From Suillus spraguei (lineage: Eukaryota > Basidiomycota > Agaricomycetes > Boletales > Suillaceae): a DNA stretch of 64,000 nucleotides. The stretch's first letter is position 1. The number at the start of each line of letters is the position of its first letter. A model generated the notes under the pieces. It saw only the letters and a program-made list of their open reading frames with translations, was not told where the DNA came from and ran no database searches. Positions 33,811 through 45,770 of the stretch are shown piece after piece. Where the stretch lies: assembly GCA_016800925.1 (NCBI GenBank), contig JABCPU010000038.1:1-64000 (forward strand). Direction: 5' to 3'. Both the position numbers and the translations under genes were made by a program.

Positions 33811-35285
33811 TTAGTAGTTGGTAGTGGCATAAGTGTAGCTGGTTGTGGAAAAACCAACGCGCCTGTTGGTGGTATCGAACACGGTGTAGAAGCGCTGCAT
33901 GAATACATAGCCATTATAAAAGTCAAGCCCTGAGCCACTGGGCCTGCCAATGTCGCAAATGACGAGATATATGGAACCCTCCTGACCCCCAACCCGGGAG
34001 TTGAGAGAACGAGGCCAGATTTGGGCGTCAGCGGTGAGCCGGTAGGTTTTCTGTGCCAAATGGTGAACAAGGGGTGTAAGAGCTGACAGAATTGACGTAC
34101 TCCACCAATATGGAACATCAAGTCATGTAGGTCACGGAACTGATCTTCGGAAATAGTGAGAAGTTGAGCCACAGGATCATATTGAGCGCCGGTTGCCAAC
34201 TGGTACTTCATATAGGCATCTATGTAACGTTAATTAGACCATTGTTACTTGCTGCACTCCAGTAGATACACACCGGTGGCAATCAGGATAAGGGTGGTGC
34301 CACAATCGACGGTACCAGCCGTGAGTCCTAAGATCTCCTCGGGGCCGTATGTGATGCTCTGATTGATACCCCAATAGTCCCGTGACGGCTCTCTATCGGT
34401 GATATCACTGAAACAAAACAATTACTATCAGTCTGGATGGATCTAGGTGCGGATGTAGCTTACGTGTATGCAATGCTACCCTCGTACAATGTAGGGTCAG
34501 TTCCACCAAAGGTGATTTTTCCACTAGTGGCTGCCAGCGAACCGCCATAGGGCCGGAAAAAGATACCAAGAACCTCCCGAGAAATGGTACCTTGGCCAAA
34601 CAGGTTGTTAGTGACAGTCGGGATAAGCTCTGTCGGCATGTCTTGCAGGGTGTGGTGTGTCGTGGCTACAGGCCCGATTCCAAGGATACCGTCACCACTG
34701 ATGCCACGTACTTCAGAAGCAACAGCGATCGACTGCAGGGTGACGGTGAGCCCAGGACCGACAGTGACGTAGTCGAGCCACTCGATTCCTATGGATAATT
34801 GTAGATATTTTCAACTTATGATATCATTGTATATCACACCAGAGAAGGAGCCAGTGTCGTATCTCATCGTTACAGGCCTGCCAGTGCGGATGCTGTCGTC
34901 GGTTTGCACGTACACAGACTGATGAATCCATGTGTTCCCGCTACCGCTGTCGAGAATAAAGTTGTCTTCAGAAATAAATACATTAGCAACCGCATGTTTT
35001 CTCAGTATTGAGCTTACAGGTTGTGGCGGGGTTGCCAATGCCAACTGATATGGTGTAACCAATATAATCGTTTACAACAGGAACGTTAATCAAATGTAGT
35101 CCGGACATGCTGGAATCCCTATGGGCTTGCACACGAGCTCTATCGCGCGCCAAGAGGTGGTTAGTACCATTGGAAAAGTTTAGCCTACTGGTAAGGGAGA
35201 GGGTGATAGGGGAATTGCCAGCTCTAACGGGCGATCCAGTGATTGAAAAAAATAGGAGAAGTGTTAACAATGCAGCGGGGAACAT
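33811..35285 (-). CDS. Secreted aspartic protease, polyporopepsin type (paralogue 2)
   Basis: Six exons: 35285-35018, 34965-34840, 34788-34464, 34407-34274, 34219-34101, 34050-33811; introns 50-56 bp; 403 residues, no frame break. Signal peptide MFPAALLTLLLFFSITGSP and propeptide as in paralogue 1. The active-site motifs are LDSGSGNTW and VDCGTTL: both aspartates remain, but the residue after each differs from the usual Thr, and Cys in the second is unusual for family A1. Activity or pH range may be altered (inference). The gene ends VGFSTTSYTYATTNY. The hAT element inserted about 440 bp beyond its 3' end. Confidence 0.92.
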
Positions 35286-35321
35286 AGCGTACCGTAAAGT
35301 AATATCATACTCGGTGGCCTA

Positions 35322-35328
35322 TTATATA
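35322..35328 (-). promoter_or_regulatory. TATA box of aspartic protease 2
   Basis: TATATAA on the minus strand in the conserved CATATATAATAGGCC context, 37 bp before the ATG. Confidence 0.7.
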
Positions 35329-36981
35329 TGCGCGATGGCAATGCTGGGCACCTTAGTACTAGCCACGTATGAAACGTCACTCCCGAAAAAGCGATGACAA
35401 GATAGTTGCAATTCAAATCATTGCGAGTACGAGGGTTCAGCTTCCTGACAAAAATGTGGAAAGAGACGGTTCGCTTTTGATACCAGGTGGTAAAAACTTA
35501 CAATTCGCTTGCTTATTACCCATAGTTCAAACGGTCATTGACTTGGCTCACGTTCATTTCCGTATGGGGCGAGACAAGCTAGTAGGGACAGATACTAGAA
35601 ACACATTAGTCTATTGTAACGTGTCCGAGGAAGGTCGAGTACTCACTGATATGCTTATCTAGCTTGTATGGATCTGCTCCTAGTTATAGTACGTCTCCGA
35701 GTCCCACATTAGTGGAGGAGGGTTCAGTCCGAAAGTAGAAACGCGAAAGGCAAAACGGACTTGTCACATGATCAGTTGGAGCTACCCATCTTCACGTAGT
35801 TGGGCTCCAAATTGCCGTATCACTAGTACTGCTGCAACTTACCACATGGGGCCGCGCCGGACGAAAAAAAAACTTGTGAGAAAGATTACAATTGCAAGTT
35901 TCAAGTTCTTTTTTCGAAATAACAAATCGAAAAAATGTTGTCAATTTTCTGATTTCCAAGTCACTCGTTTACATTTAGCTGCATTGGGAATTGTATGACC
36001 GTAAACAAAGTCGTAGAGCCGACAAGATTATAACGAGCTTGGTTGTCACACTCACATTAATATTGTTCTCTTGGTGATAGCACAGGGAATGTTTGTGGTT
36101 TATTTACGCATATGGTTCATCGCATCGTACTACCCCCCTTCCCTTAGCTTGTACCTTATCATTATCGCAATCTAGCTTTTCGAACTTGGAAATCGGAATC
36201 TTTTTGTGAAAATCAATTTTCATATTTTTGTCCAACGCGGACCTTCATACACCACACCAAAACATGCATTCAAACCTCATTTTCAACAAGTACTGTTCTC
36301 ATGCACAATGTATTTGAACTAGCCAACATGTCTCTTGTAGAACACATCAACTATGCTCCTTTTGATAGGCTAAATGCATCAGTGAATGCGTGACTCCTTG
36401 ATATTGTGGCTATAGAAGGATATAGTTATGCTTCCACCGAACTAGTGCTGCCGCGTGGTCCGATCCAATCATGTATACTACGAGAAATTTGATCTGCTCA
36501 TACATGACCATAGACAAGCGCGAGGAGTTTAATATTGGTGCTTGTCTTGATCATTCTACTTGAAGATTCTCACTGTCGTCGCTTTGTTGGAAGATACATG
36601 CAGTGAAACGTCACAGCTACTTTCATATCGATACACCAGATCTGATTTTATTCCCTTCACCGCTTTTGTTTAGTTGTGGAGCCGTACAACCTGCACTAGG
36701 TACAATATGATATAGATCTCAGATGCGGTGGCTGGTTAGTGGTGACAAATATTAACTGAGATGCCTGTGTGGATTTAGTGCTGCCAGCTATGCTGTACGT
36801 CTCCAAGTCCCACGTTAGTAGAAGAGGGAGTCGCTCGATTCGATAGTAAAATCCCGAAAGGAACAACGGGTTTGGACTCAAGGATCTTTCGTCGACACGA
36901 ACAGTTCATGCATTCTCGCTTCGTTGCAATTCAACTCATGAATACATTTGAAAGGCTTGCATTCCCAGCATAAACTTTGCA
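35329..36981. other. Protease 2 flank and unassigned sequence
   Basis: 35336-35510 is the shared protease 5' flank. A segment near 35686-35720 (GTCTCCGAGTCCCACATTAG) recurs near 36797-36830 and may mark the ends of an unidentified insert. The rest has no recognisable gene. Confidence 0.45.
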
Positions 36982-37165
36982 TTGTATCCGAACCGTTTAT
37001 TGTGGACAGCGAATCCAACACGGTTCCCCTTGCAACACGTGTACTATGCAACCACATTTAATGGTTGTGAAGGCTTGACACTAGCACGGACCGTGTTCGA
37101 CCTTCAAACGGATTCCTTTGTTCATATTCAATTACACACAGCTTTGTCAAGAGTGAGAACGCGGC
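36982..37165 (+). pseudogene. Pif1/Helitron-type helicase C-terminal fragment
   Basis: The plus frame reads FNGCEGLTLARTVFDLQTD then QLHTALSRVRTR, the C-terminal motif VI region of Pif1-like helicases (normally a Q-G-x-T/S-L segment followed by GQLYxALSRVR). It stops where the truncated protease gene starts (about 37165). The helicase core is absent. Confidence 0.7.
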
Positions 37166-37169
37166 TTAC

Positions 37170-37953
37170 GTGTGACCGTTGTACTTGGTAGGGTCAGTTC
37201 CACCAAAGATGATTTGTCCAGTGGTTTCTCGCCGCGAACCGCCGTAGGGCCGAAAATATACTAAGAACGTCCGCAGTAATGGTGTCTTGGCCAAACAGGC
37301 TGTCAGTAACAGTAGGGATAGGCTCTATCGGCATGTCTGTCAGGGTGCCAACTGTCAAGCCTAGTACAGCCCTGATGCCAAGGACACCGTCAACACCACC
37401 ACCCAAGCCCTGTGTGTCATCAGCAACACCGATCGACTGCACGATGACGGTGACGTAGTCGAGGATCTCAATTCCTATAGATAATCATAGATATTTTCAA
37501 TTTATGATATCACACCAGAGAAGGAGCCAGAGAACCATAGGTGACCCTTACAGGTCGCCAGTGCGGAAGCCGCTTTCCGCGTACGTAGAGGCACGAACCC
37601 ATGTGTTCCCACTACCGCTGTTGAGAAGTAAATTGTCTTCAATAATGCATTAGCAGCCGCATGTTTTCTTAGTATTGAACTTACAGATTTTGGGGGGCTT
37701 GCCAATGCATGCCAACCGGTATGACGTAGCTCACATAATCGTTCATTACAGGAACGTTATTCAAACGTTGTCCGTGCTTGCTGCGATCCCTAAGGACCTG
37801 CACACGAGCTCTATCGTGCGCCAAGAGGTTATTAGTACCATTGGAGAACTTTAGCATACTGGTAATGGGGACGGAGATAGGGTAATTGGCAGCTTCAACG
37901 GGCGATGCCGTTGAAAAAACTAGGATGAGTGTTAACAATGCAGCGGGGAACAT
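37170..37953 (-). pseudogene. Aspartic protease paralogue 3, truncated and mutated
   Basis: Exons 1-3 are recognisable (37953-37685, 37636-37516, 37474-37170) and the signal peptide is intact. A 4-bp insertion (GCAT, about 37706-37710) shifts exon 1. The first catalytic motif reads LNSGSGNTW, with the catalytic Asp replaced by Asn. Exon 3 has further indels, and homology stops just at its donor site; exons 4-6, including the second Asp, are missing, replaced by the helicase fragment. Non-functional. Confidence 0.88.
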
Positions 37954-37985
37954 GGCTTACAAGTAATAACGTACTCAGCGGCCTA

Positions 37986-37992
37986 TTATATA
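37986..37992 (-). promoter_or_regulatory. TATA box of aspartic protease pseudogene 3
   Basis: Same CATATATAATAGGCC context, 33 bp before the ATG, conserved although the gene is dead. Confidence 0.6.
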
Positions 37993-39114
37993 TGTGCGAT
38001 GGCAATGTTGGGCACCTTCAAAGCCACGTATGAAGCGTCCCCCTGGATAAAGCGATGACGAGATAGTTGCGATCCGAATCATCGATGTATCAGTGATGAG
38101 TCGGCTTCTTGACAAAATGTGGCAAGAGACGGTTTGCTTTTGCCAATACCTAGGTGGCAGGAATTTACAATTCCCCTGTGTACGGGCTAATATAGCTCAA
38201 ATATTCATTGACTCACCTCACGTTCATTTCCATAGAGATGCTGGCTCATTCTCATTATGAATACACCTTGGCAGAATGTCCGCGTCAATGCCAAGGTCAG
38301 TGCAGTAAGCATTGCTGAGGAGAGCGGTTGTCCGGTAACTCGTCACAAGACCTGCTCATAGGAAGTAAGTGGACTTGTGAACTTCAGGATTGGCTGTCAT
38401 TTATTTGATATGGCAGAGGTCGTCGTATCACTTCTCTTGGAGTCCTATCCAATTTCACTGGTTGCAAACCGTCCATGATATGGTCAATGAGCAGTGAGTA
38501 CATCATTCCAGGGATTCAGGTGATGACAACCCAGTCTTCTGATCTTTTGTTGCAGTTTGTTTAGGTCACTACAGAAGAGCCTGACGTGTTCGTGCTGGTT
38601 GTGTAGGCTGAATGAACCTTCTGCGGTAGGAAAATTGACGTGGTCCGTGGAGGACGAAGCGGGGGGTTGAAGCGTCGAAATAAAACCAGACTTCGCGGTC
38701 GATGAAGCCACGTCAGCTGGTTGAAAACGGGTCAAGTCTATGTTCTGATAAAAGCCAGGTGGTGGCCCAAATTCAACTGCAACTGCAAAAAGTCCGGAAG
38801 GCTGTGACATCATGAGTCAGAAAATTTCCCACGAGGGCTTGTTCCTCGGAAAGGGCTGGACGCCAGTCTTTTGTCTCCCAAAACCCTTTTTCAATGATAC
38901 CCTCAGGCATTTTTTTACTTACAACGTGATTCATGCAAATCTAAACGGACGCTGCGAATTTAAGCTCCAAATATTTCAGATTTGTGAGTCCTTGACGTGT
39001 TCGAATTCTAGCACATAGTACAATTTAGTAGGCTAGACTATCATTAATTGGTGGGTATCTTCATTCATTCGCCTACATCCTACAAGCAAAATCTTACGGT
39101 ATATTTATCAGCCA
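37993..39114. other. Protease 3 flank and unassigned sequence
   Basis: 38000-38340 matches the flank of protease 1. An open frame at 38484-38813 (-) has no recognisable domain. Nothing else was identified. Confidence 0.45.
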
Positions 39115-39639
39115 ATGTTCAGCACAGACAAGACGAAGTGGTACAGGCTGTCAGAAGCTGCACAACAGGCAGTTGTGCAACATTACACCATCTCAGGATC
39201 TCCTGTCAATGGGACAGACCCGAATTCAGTCCTCCACTGGAGGATCTTTGTGCAGTGTACACTTCTGGGTGATAGTTCTCGGATTGTCATGCTAGACATG
39301 ATGCCCGGCCAGGACGGTAGAACTGGTGTCCTGGCTGTCTCTGAGGCCCCCGACGAGTCATCTCAAAGAAGTGTTGCTGATGCTTCTGAGGATGCTACTA
39401 TTGATACCACGGTTAAATCTCTTTTGGATTTACTGGAATCTAATGGACGTAATCGTTTCTTATATGATAGCACTGGCTCTGGATGCCGATTTTGGTGCCA
39501 TATAGTCCTCGGTGACCTGGAGAAGAGAAGATTTATTTCCGATGGTGCTATCTCCAGGTTTGATGCATACGTCGCAGAAAAAAGGCAAGAAAACCCCGTG
39601 CGGTTCCCACTACCAACCCGTGAAGGCACCTTTTACTAG
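39115..39639 (+). CDS. Conserved fungal protein, possibly DUF7770-like
   Basis: Single exon of 174 residues with a compact, protein-like composition: VLHWRIFVQC, SSRIVMLDMMPGQDGRTGVL, GCRFWCHIVLGDLE, a charged helix and FPLPTREGTFY at the end. I recall the layout (HW..F/V, LDMMP, GCRFWC) from small basidiomycete proteins annotated DUF7770; that assignment is from memory and tentative. The frame is uninterrupted in a region rich in broken genes, which suggests it is real. Confidence 0.6.
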   Translation: MFSTDKTKWYRLSEAAQQAVVQHYTISGSPVNGTDPNSVLHWRIFVQCTLLGDSSRIVMLDMMPGQDGRTGVLAVSEAPDESSQRSVADASEDATIDTTVKSLLDLLESNGRNRFLYDSTGSGCRFWCHIVLGDLEKRRFISDGAISRFDAYVAEKRQENPVRFPLPTREGTFY

Positions 39640-40394
39640 TGCAAGGCAACTGCATCGCCGTCTCTCTGTTGGGGTGTACATTTTCTGGTGATAACTCTAT
39701 GATGTATTGACAGTAGGCGTAGGAAAGATACAGATAACTGATATACCGTGATACAGTTGAAACACGATAACCCTGACCTCCTGACAGAAGTGATCATTAG
39801 CCCAAGACAGGACAAATTTTCCTTGTTGAACTAAGTCAATATGTCTGTAGATACAGATTGGATTGTCATATTAAGGTTATCTTACTTCTAACATGTAGGT
39901 CTGAATACGGGAGCCCATTGTGGGCTGAAAAGTTACCGAAAGCCTATAATTACAGATACTACGCCAACAGTTTCAGATACTTGGCTGAGATATTCCTTGA
40001 ACCTGAAAGTGACATGTCCCCATGTGCGCCTTATACGCGCTAGCGAAACGAATGCTAGGGTACATCAGTAAGTCTGCGTGTGAGATACAAGAATACGAGA
40101 GTACTACACACCTCAGTAGAGTTAGGGAATAATACTGAGGTGTCAATGAGAGGCGCGACAATGTATATATCTGCGGAGACGCTTAGGTAGCGTAGCGTCG
40201 GAGGATTGACATAGCGGAGGTACCATAAGGCGCAGAAGCCAAGAAGCAATGGACAGTGTGGTACCAATGGTGATCAAGATAGCAAGATAAAGGAAAAAGG
40301 AAACAAAGTGTCTGAGAGTTTATCAAGAGTCTATCAGAAGTCAACACGCCTAACTGCAGGAATTAATGCAATCACGCACCCCCGCATGTTTCTG
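39640..40394. other. No gene recognised
   Basis: Short frames only; no repeat or domain seen. Confidence 0.4.
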
Positions 40395-41060
40395 TCCTTC
40401 TGATAAGATAAGAAGGCAGGACAGAAGCCCTTTAAACACCACTGGCCTTCGAGCCATGAAGGGAGATGACTATTCCAAAACAACTTGAATATGTGATTCA
40501 GTCTGTCATTCCATAGATGAACTCATGAGAGGTGGAATGCCCAGTTTTGGCATGCGTACTTGAGAGCTTCATAAGCCGATTGATTCCAAAATTCTCGTCT
40601 TGCTTTTGCGAAATCTAACTTGAAATGCTTTCATAACATGGATGATGTCCATGTCTGGGAGACGATAACCTTGTGGTGGTGATAATGCAGGACTGGAAGG
40701 ATTTTGGTGCCTTAACGCAAGGAATATCGTAAGCTCTTGAACTGCTGGATAACTTGAAAAACCGGCAGTAAGGGCATTTCCGGGGCGATCATTTGCTCGT
40801 TTATTGCTTCAGACATATTGTCAGCCAGACAGACGTCGCAAGAGTCGACTGCCAAGCATGACCATTGCCAGACGTCCATAGCAAGTTTTGTCCGCTTTGA
40901 GACTGTAGCCGGTCCCGCCCGCTCTCTGTTTGCAGCCAGCCTCGCCCGTGGTGGGTCTGCAGCCAGTCGTTCCCGCTCTCAGTCTGCAACCACTGCTTTC
41001 CGCTCTTGGTCTGTAGCCAGCTTTGCCCATTCTAGGTCTGCATCAACCATCAGGAAACCC
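40395..41060 (-). pseudogene. NACHT-WLQT gene, third copy (C-terminal fragment)
   Basis: Contains six or seven WLQT-type repeats (DWLQTHHGRGWLQTESGR) at 40860-41050, the AWQSTLA junction and then, with several frame breaks, the same C-terminal region as copies 1 and 2 down to about 40400. The NACHT part is absent. Neighbouring sequence at 41050 is unrelated, so this is a truncated duplicate. Confidence 0.8.
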
Positions 41061-41526
41061 ACTGCCGAGCGAAGTGACTCGCAGCATTGCGCTTCTTTTG
41101 AAACAACAGTAGCAAGCGAGTAGTAGCTGGAAGAACCGTACTGGCTCTGGGACTCTCGAACTGTTGATCACTGGAATTCGGTCAAGCGAACTTCAGGATT
41201 GGTTTTAACTTAAAATGGTTTAGTTTGACTTGCTATTACGTGCTACGCAAGCTACTGCCAGTAGCACTTGAAGGACTAGTGGACGCTCGTCTGGTTTTGC
41301 CGTCATCCATATCCAATTCCCGAGTCAATGTTATCATATTACTCACCTCGTGCCACACACTGTAGTTTAATTATAGTCTTAACGAAGGCATCGGGTTGCA
41401 CACTAATCAGTGGTAGTACATACTGCCGTTCTACGAGTAGTTGGCCAAGTGAGATCTCACAAATCATGAATAAGATGTTTGCGCAATGGAGGTGTTTAGT
41501 TGGTTCTTGGACCATCGACATGTTGC

Positions 41527-44500
41527 TCATTCCAGCTTGTGACTGTCCATGGACTTGTGGAATAGCAACGTGTCTCTCATGAGATACTCCCCAGCGGTGC
41601 AGATACCAGCCGACCAGACCGATAATAGAGAAGTTATGCAAAAGAAGTTGATCGATTCCCCAATCTCCAACCACGACCCTGCGTCATATGTCAATTCGGT
41701 ACAATCTGACCACAAGCTAGCCAACTTACCAGTATCCGTGACGTTCAGGAAAAACGTCATAGTCATTCCTGATCCAGAAGTTAGCGATCAGTGCAGGTCA
41801 ACAGGAACAACCTACCATCAGTGAGCGTCAGGGCGACCAGAAATAGCGAGAAAGGCGGCAGGTGTAGTTTTGCATTCAAAGTAGCAAAAACAGCTGACAA
41901 GATCACATTCCGGAATGCGAAACAATGTTTGAAGAACCCACCAATAACGCTGCCATCAGGAATGGATTAAAAATTGGTACCAGACGGTAGACAGGTTTCA
42001 AGTAGAACGATCTACAAGAGGTAAGCAGCGGAGCTGGATCAGCTCGTCGGGGAAACTCACGCAATTGAAGCGACGCTGGGCATAGTCAATCATCAACATC
42101 GACACCACGAAGGTCAGTCCTGTTCATCACTCACTTTCCGGCTCCAAAGAAGGCCACCTGAACGAAAAAAAAGAAAAAGAGTGCGATTCTGATGTCGTTA
42201 GTGTGAAACTCGTATCCTTGATTCTGCAAAGCGGCCCCAGGTCGATCTGGATGGACGGTGGTTTCGACTTCAATCCATAAGAGTAAATTGCATGTGAAAG
42301 CGGCATAGAATAGGCCTTCGACGCTGATTGAAAGGATGACGAAGCAGACGCTGAAGCCCAGGAAAAGCGATATAATTCTGGGGTCGGAGTGTTGTGCTGT
42401 GCTTTAGAGATGAATGGATATATTGACGATACAGCTGAGAAGCATAAAAATTAGATGTATGACTTGTCTCAGTTGATTAGGGGTACCGAGTATGACCCAT
42501 GTTCAAGTTTGGTTAATGATGGGCAATCCCTGCTTCGCTTGTAAACTTTTTACCGAGCTTGCAGTAATTGTCATGGCGAGTAAGATAAACGACGCCTTGG
42601 ATATAGATGAGTTAATAATGAGTCAACTACATAGCGCCATTACAACTACCTACCTGGATGATCTCAGATAGATGTGCGACTTTTGGAGCACCCTTCGACG
42701 CCAAACGCGTACAACCTGCGCCGACTGCGAAGATCGTCGCTCCACCGCACATGCTAACAGACATATGAGCATGAACTATAGGCACAGATCCGTCAGACTG
42801 CGCTTACATCATGTATAAATCCTCTCTCTTGTTAACACTAAGTAGGGGAAATATGCCAGTTACAAGACAGCTAATCATCCAGGAAAGTAAGAGTCTTGGG
42901 TGCTGCGACCGAATATGACTTGGCCACGACGCATATGGCCATAAAATACCCATGGCCACAGAACCAATGCTCCACAGCGACCGGTGACTGTAGGCAGCCT
43001 GGATTATTCGTAAGTCGAACAAACTTTATGAAATGAGCAAGGGTCGACGCACGACCATGCACTGGAGTACAACAACCACAACAACCAAGTGGAACAACAC
43101 TTTAACCATAAAAGGACCACGCCTGTCGCTTGACTCGAACTGTTGCACAACGATTGGAACTCCATGCAGTACGAATTGCTGCCAGAAGTAGCAGGGGAAA
43201 GTCACATAGACATAGAATTTCCATGGCGCTTTCTCTGCAGCAAACAGTACCCAAAATGTCGCTAATATAGTCGCAGTGGTAAGCCTGACCACGGTACGCT
43301 GCCTGTCCGAAACTGGGGAAATTGGCGGAGGAAACATCGACAATGATGCATAAGCACACCATCCCAGATATGCTATCATGACGATGATCCGTATAAGCAC
43401 TCGATTATAACTGCATTCTCTCAGCAGTTGTTTCTAGCGATAGACGGGCAGCTTACGTTGCAAGATATTGAAGACCTCGTAGAGCAACATTGATGAGTTC
43501 AGTTGCCTCTTGACGTGCTTCGAACAATCTTCCATCACTGATCAAACGTTCTATTTTGGATAACCAGGATACTCTTAAAGGCTTTCCATCTTGGCTGACT
43601 TCTTCCAAAGGTTCGAAAACTTTGTATAGAATGGTTTGTACAGCCTTCAATTCTGACAGGCAACTAATTATGGACAGAAAAGCTAGATAGCGCATTTTGG
43701 ACGCACCGTGTTTTACTCGGTAGTGTTCTAAAATACTTTCTGCATTTGCCAATGCAAGCCGGGCCAAGGCCGACTCTCCTTCTCGCGGTAGCAAGTAGCC
43801 AGATCGCGTAGGGTCTACATCAGGGAGAATTCCCACTGAATTTACCGGGTAGTTAACACCAAGCAGCGCGGCCATCAGGGGCGCAAGATCTGCTTGTTCC
43901 ACATCTTGTCGCAGGAAATCTTCAAGCTGCCAGGGCCGAGAGTACTCATCGTGTGAAGAAGGAATCACGTCAGGAAGTGGGCCCCTGATACCTTGCCCCC
44001 ATGCAATTAGCGGGGTACGCGTGTTGTCTGGGTCTGCTAACCCTGTCAGCACCTCATTGTTAAAACTGATACAGCGTAGACATCACCGCCATCGCCATGG
44101 TTGCCGATCTTAGACATGCCGTGGTCAGCTGTAAATATGAAGCTTGTCTCTTCATCGTGGTAGAAGTCAGAGAAAAGTTCTTCTGTTTGTCGGACGATGC
44201 GATCGACCACTTGGATATTGTTCATGTACTCCTACAACGGAGTAAATAAATAAAAGCGCACTGATCGAGATGCTCACCTTGCAATGTGGTCTGTACGAGT
44301 GACCAGTAGTATCCAGACCAAGGAGGTGCAAGAAGAACACCACTTTATCAGCACGTAATTCTGAATCAAGTAAATCATTCGACGATGCGTTCTGAAACCA
44401 CGTCCCAAGTTGGTTCAAACCCACGTATCTAGAGCGGTGGCATCTATCCAGTTGGTCTGATTAATAACGTGAATGAAATAAGTCTGAACTTTCGTGCCTT

Positions 44501-45261
44501 TCGTAAGTCTTCGTCCGCCTCATCGTAGCACCAAGCGTCAACTTTTCCGGGCGTTGCACCTTGGGCGAACATTGGTAGTATGTCTGGGGAGCCGAAGGAG
44601 AAAGTGTGACTGGATTGATTGAAGACAGTGTCAAAGTGAACCTAGAGAAGGAATGAAACATCGGTCGCAGTGTCCATTGCTACGAAACTGACCGGATCCG
44701 TTGTCCAACCCTGTCTCGTGAGTCTCATCAGTATATGATAACAAGAAGAACGAAGAAATTGACTCTTTACCTTGGTCACTGCAGAAATATTCTCATACGC
44801 ACCCCCTTATGATTTCTTAACTCAGCCCAATATTACTGACGAATCGGGCAGTGACGTACCAATTATTGCGACATGCCCAGGTCGACTTTTTGTCGGTACT
44901 CGAGTGTGCGATAATCCAAACGCTCCTCGCGTTTGAATGATATCGCGCAAATAAGGCGCTACAATTTTTGGTGAGGAAGGAATGAAAGAAAACGCATTCA
45001 CATTAAATAGAAGGTCTGCGCGTAGACCGTCTCCTGACAGAAATCGTTGATTGAGCAGTTGGTGCTACGGAAAGTAAAGCTATACTTGCCCACAATAAGA
45101 ATGACCCGTTTTGCTTCCCCAGAGCCAGCTCTGCGGGGAAGCATGCCATAAACGACTGGGCTAGTGAAGTAGCAATCAAAGACAGAAGCAATGAATACAA
45201 TATGGAAGATAAGTCCCAGCGTTAGCAGCTTGAGATTATTTTTATGGGATGACACTGCCAT
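41527..45261 (-). CDS. MCD4: GPI ethanolamine phosphate transferase 1 (MCD4/PIG-N), reading frame disrupted
   Basis: Adds ethanolamine phosphate to the first mannose of the GPI precursor in the ER membrane. At least 13 exons can be threaded. The start is at 45261 (MAVSSHKNN, then a signal anchor with LIFHIVFIASVFDCYFTSPV). Family motifs include VGDGLRADLLF across a splice, SRPGHVAIIG, FNQSSHTFSFGSPDILPMFA, HLLGLDTTGHSYRPH, TADHGMSKIGNHGDG and GVLPDVDPTR-like PDVDPTRSGYLLP; a multi-span C-terminus follows (RLVPIFNPFLMA, AGEYLMRD). Intron 45034-45089 uses a GC donor. Problems: frame loss near 44415, an in-frame TGA at 42503-42505, and a shift near 41960. MCD4 is normally essential, so either this is a decaying copy or the sequence has errors. 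Some exon borders in the middle remain approximate. Confidence 0.85.
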
Positions 45262-45770
45262 TTGTGAGAGCGTCCGAGAAATGGTCAAATCTGGCAGTTT
45301 CCGGTACCCTTTTATCAGTAGGACCTTGCTCGGTTCTTTCAAACGCTGCACAAACTGGTCCGAATACCAGCCGTACCAGAGAACCGATGAGTCCTTGAAC
45401 CGACAATCCTTGAACCGATGCCATGGCCCGTTACGAGTACATACTCTGCATTATGTTATTGTCACGAAATGGTAAAAGACAATATGACTTTGTCAACGAT
45501 TCCCTGATCGGCGGCCTCCAGTAACCCAATGCCAGCTATTATTTAATCCCATAAATTCAATTATTCATTCAAAATGGGACGCACCAATTGTAACCTATTC
45601 AGTTATAACCTGGGTTAGTTGAAGAATGCATACTGGTACTTACTATTGATATGAATTTCAATAAATAAGTCAAAGCGGTCCTGACGAAAAGAAAGTTTCG
45701 AATCCTACTAGTTAGCGGTCACGTGAGCACGATCACAAAAAATTAGATTCGCTGCTCACCGTCACAAACA
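45262..45770. other. Divergent intergenic region between MCD4 and PWP1
   Basis: 510 bp separating two divergently transcribed genes, so it should hold both promoters. No clear TATA element stands out. Confidence 0.5.

Noticed and set aside
41339..41674. Minus-strand frame of 111 codons overlapping the MCD4 3' end
   Set aside because: It is a shifted reading of the last MCD4 exon; the frame ending at 41527 carries the family C-terminus (AGEYLMRD).
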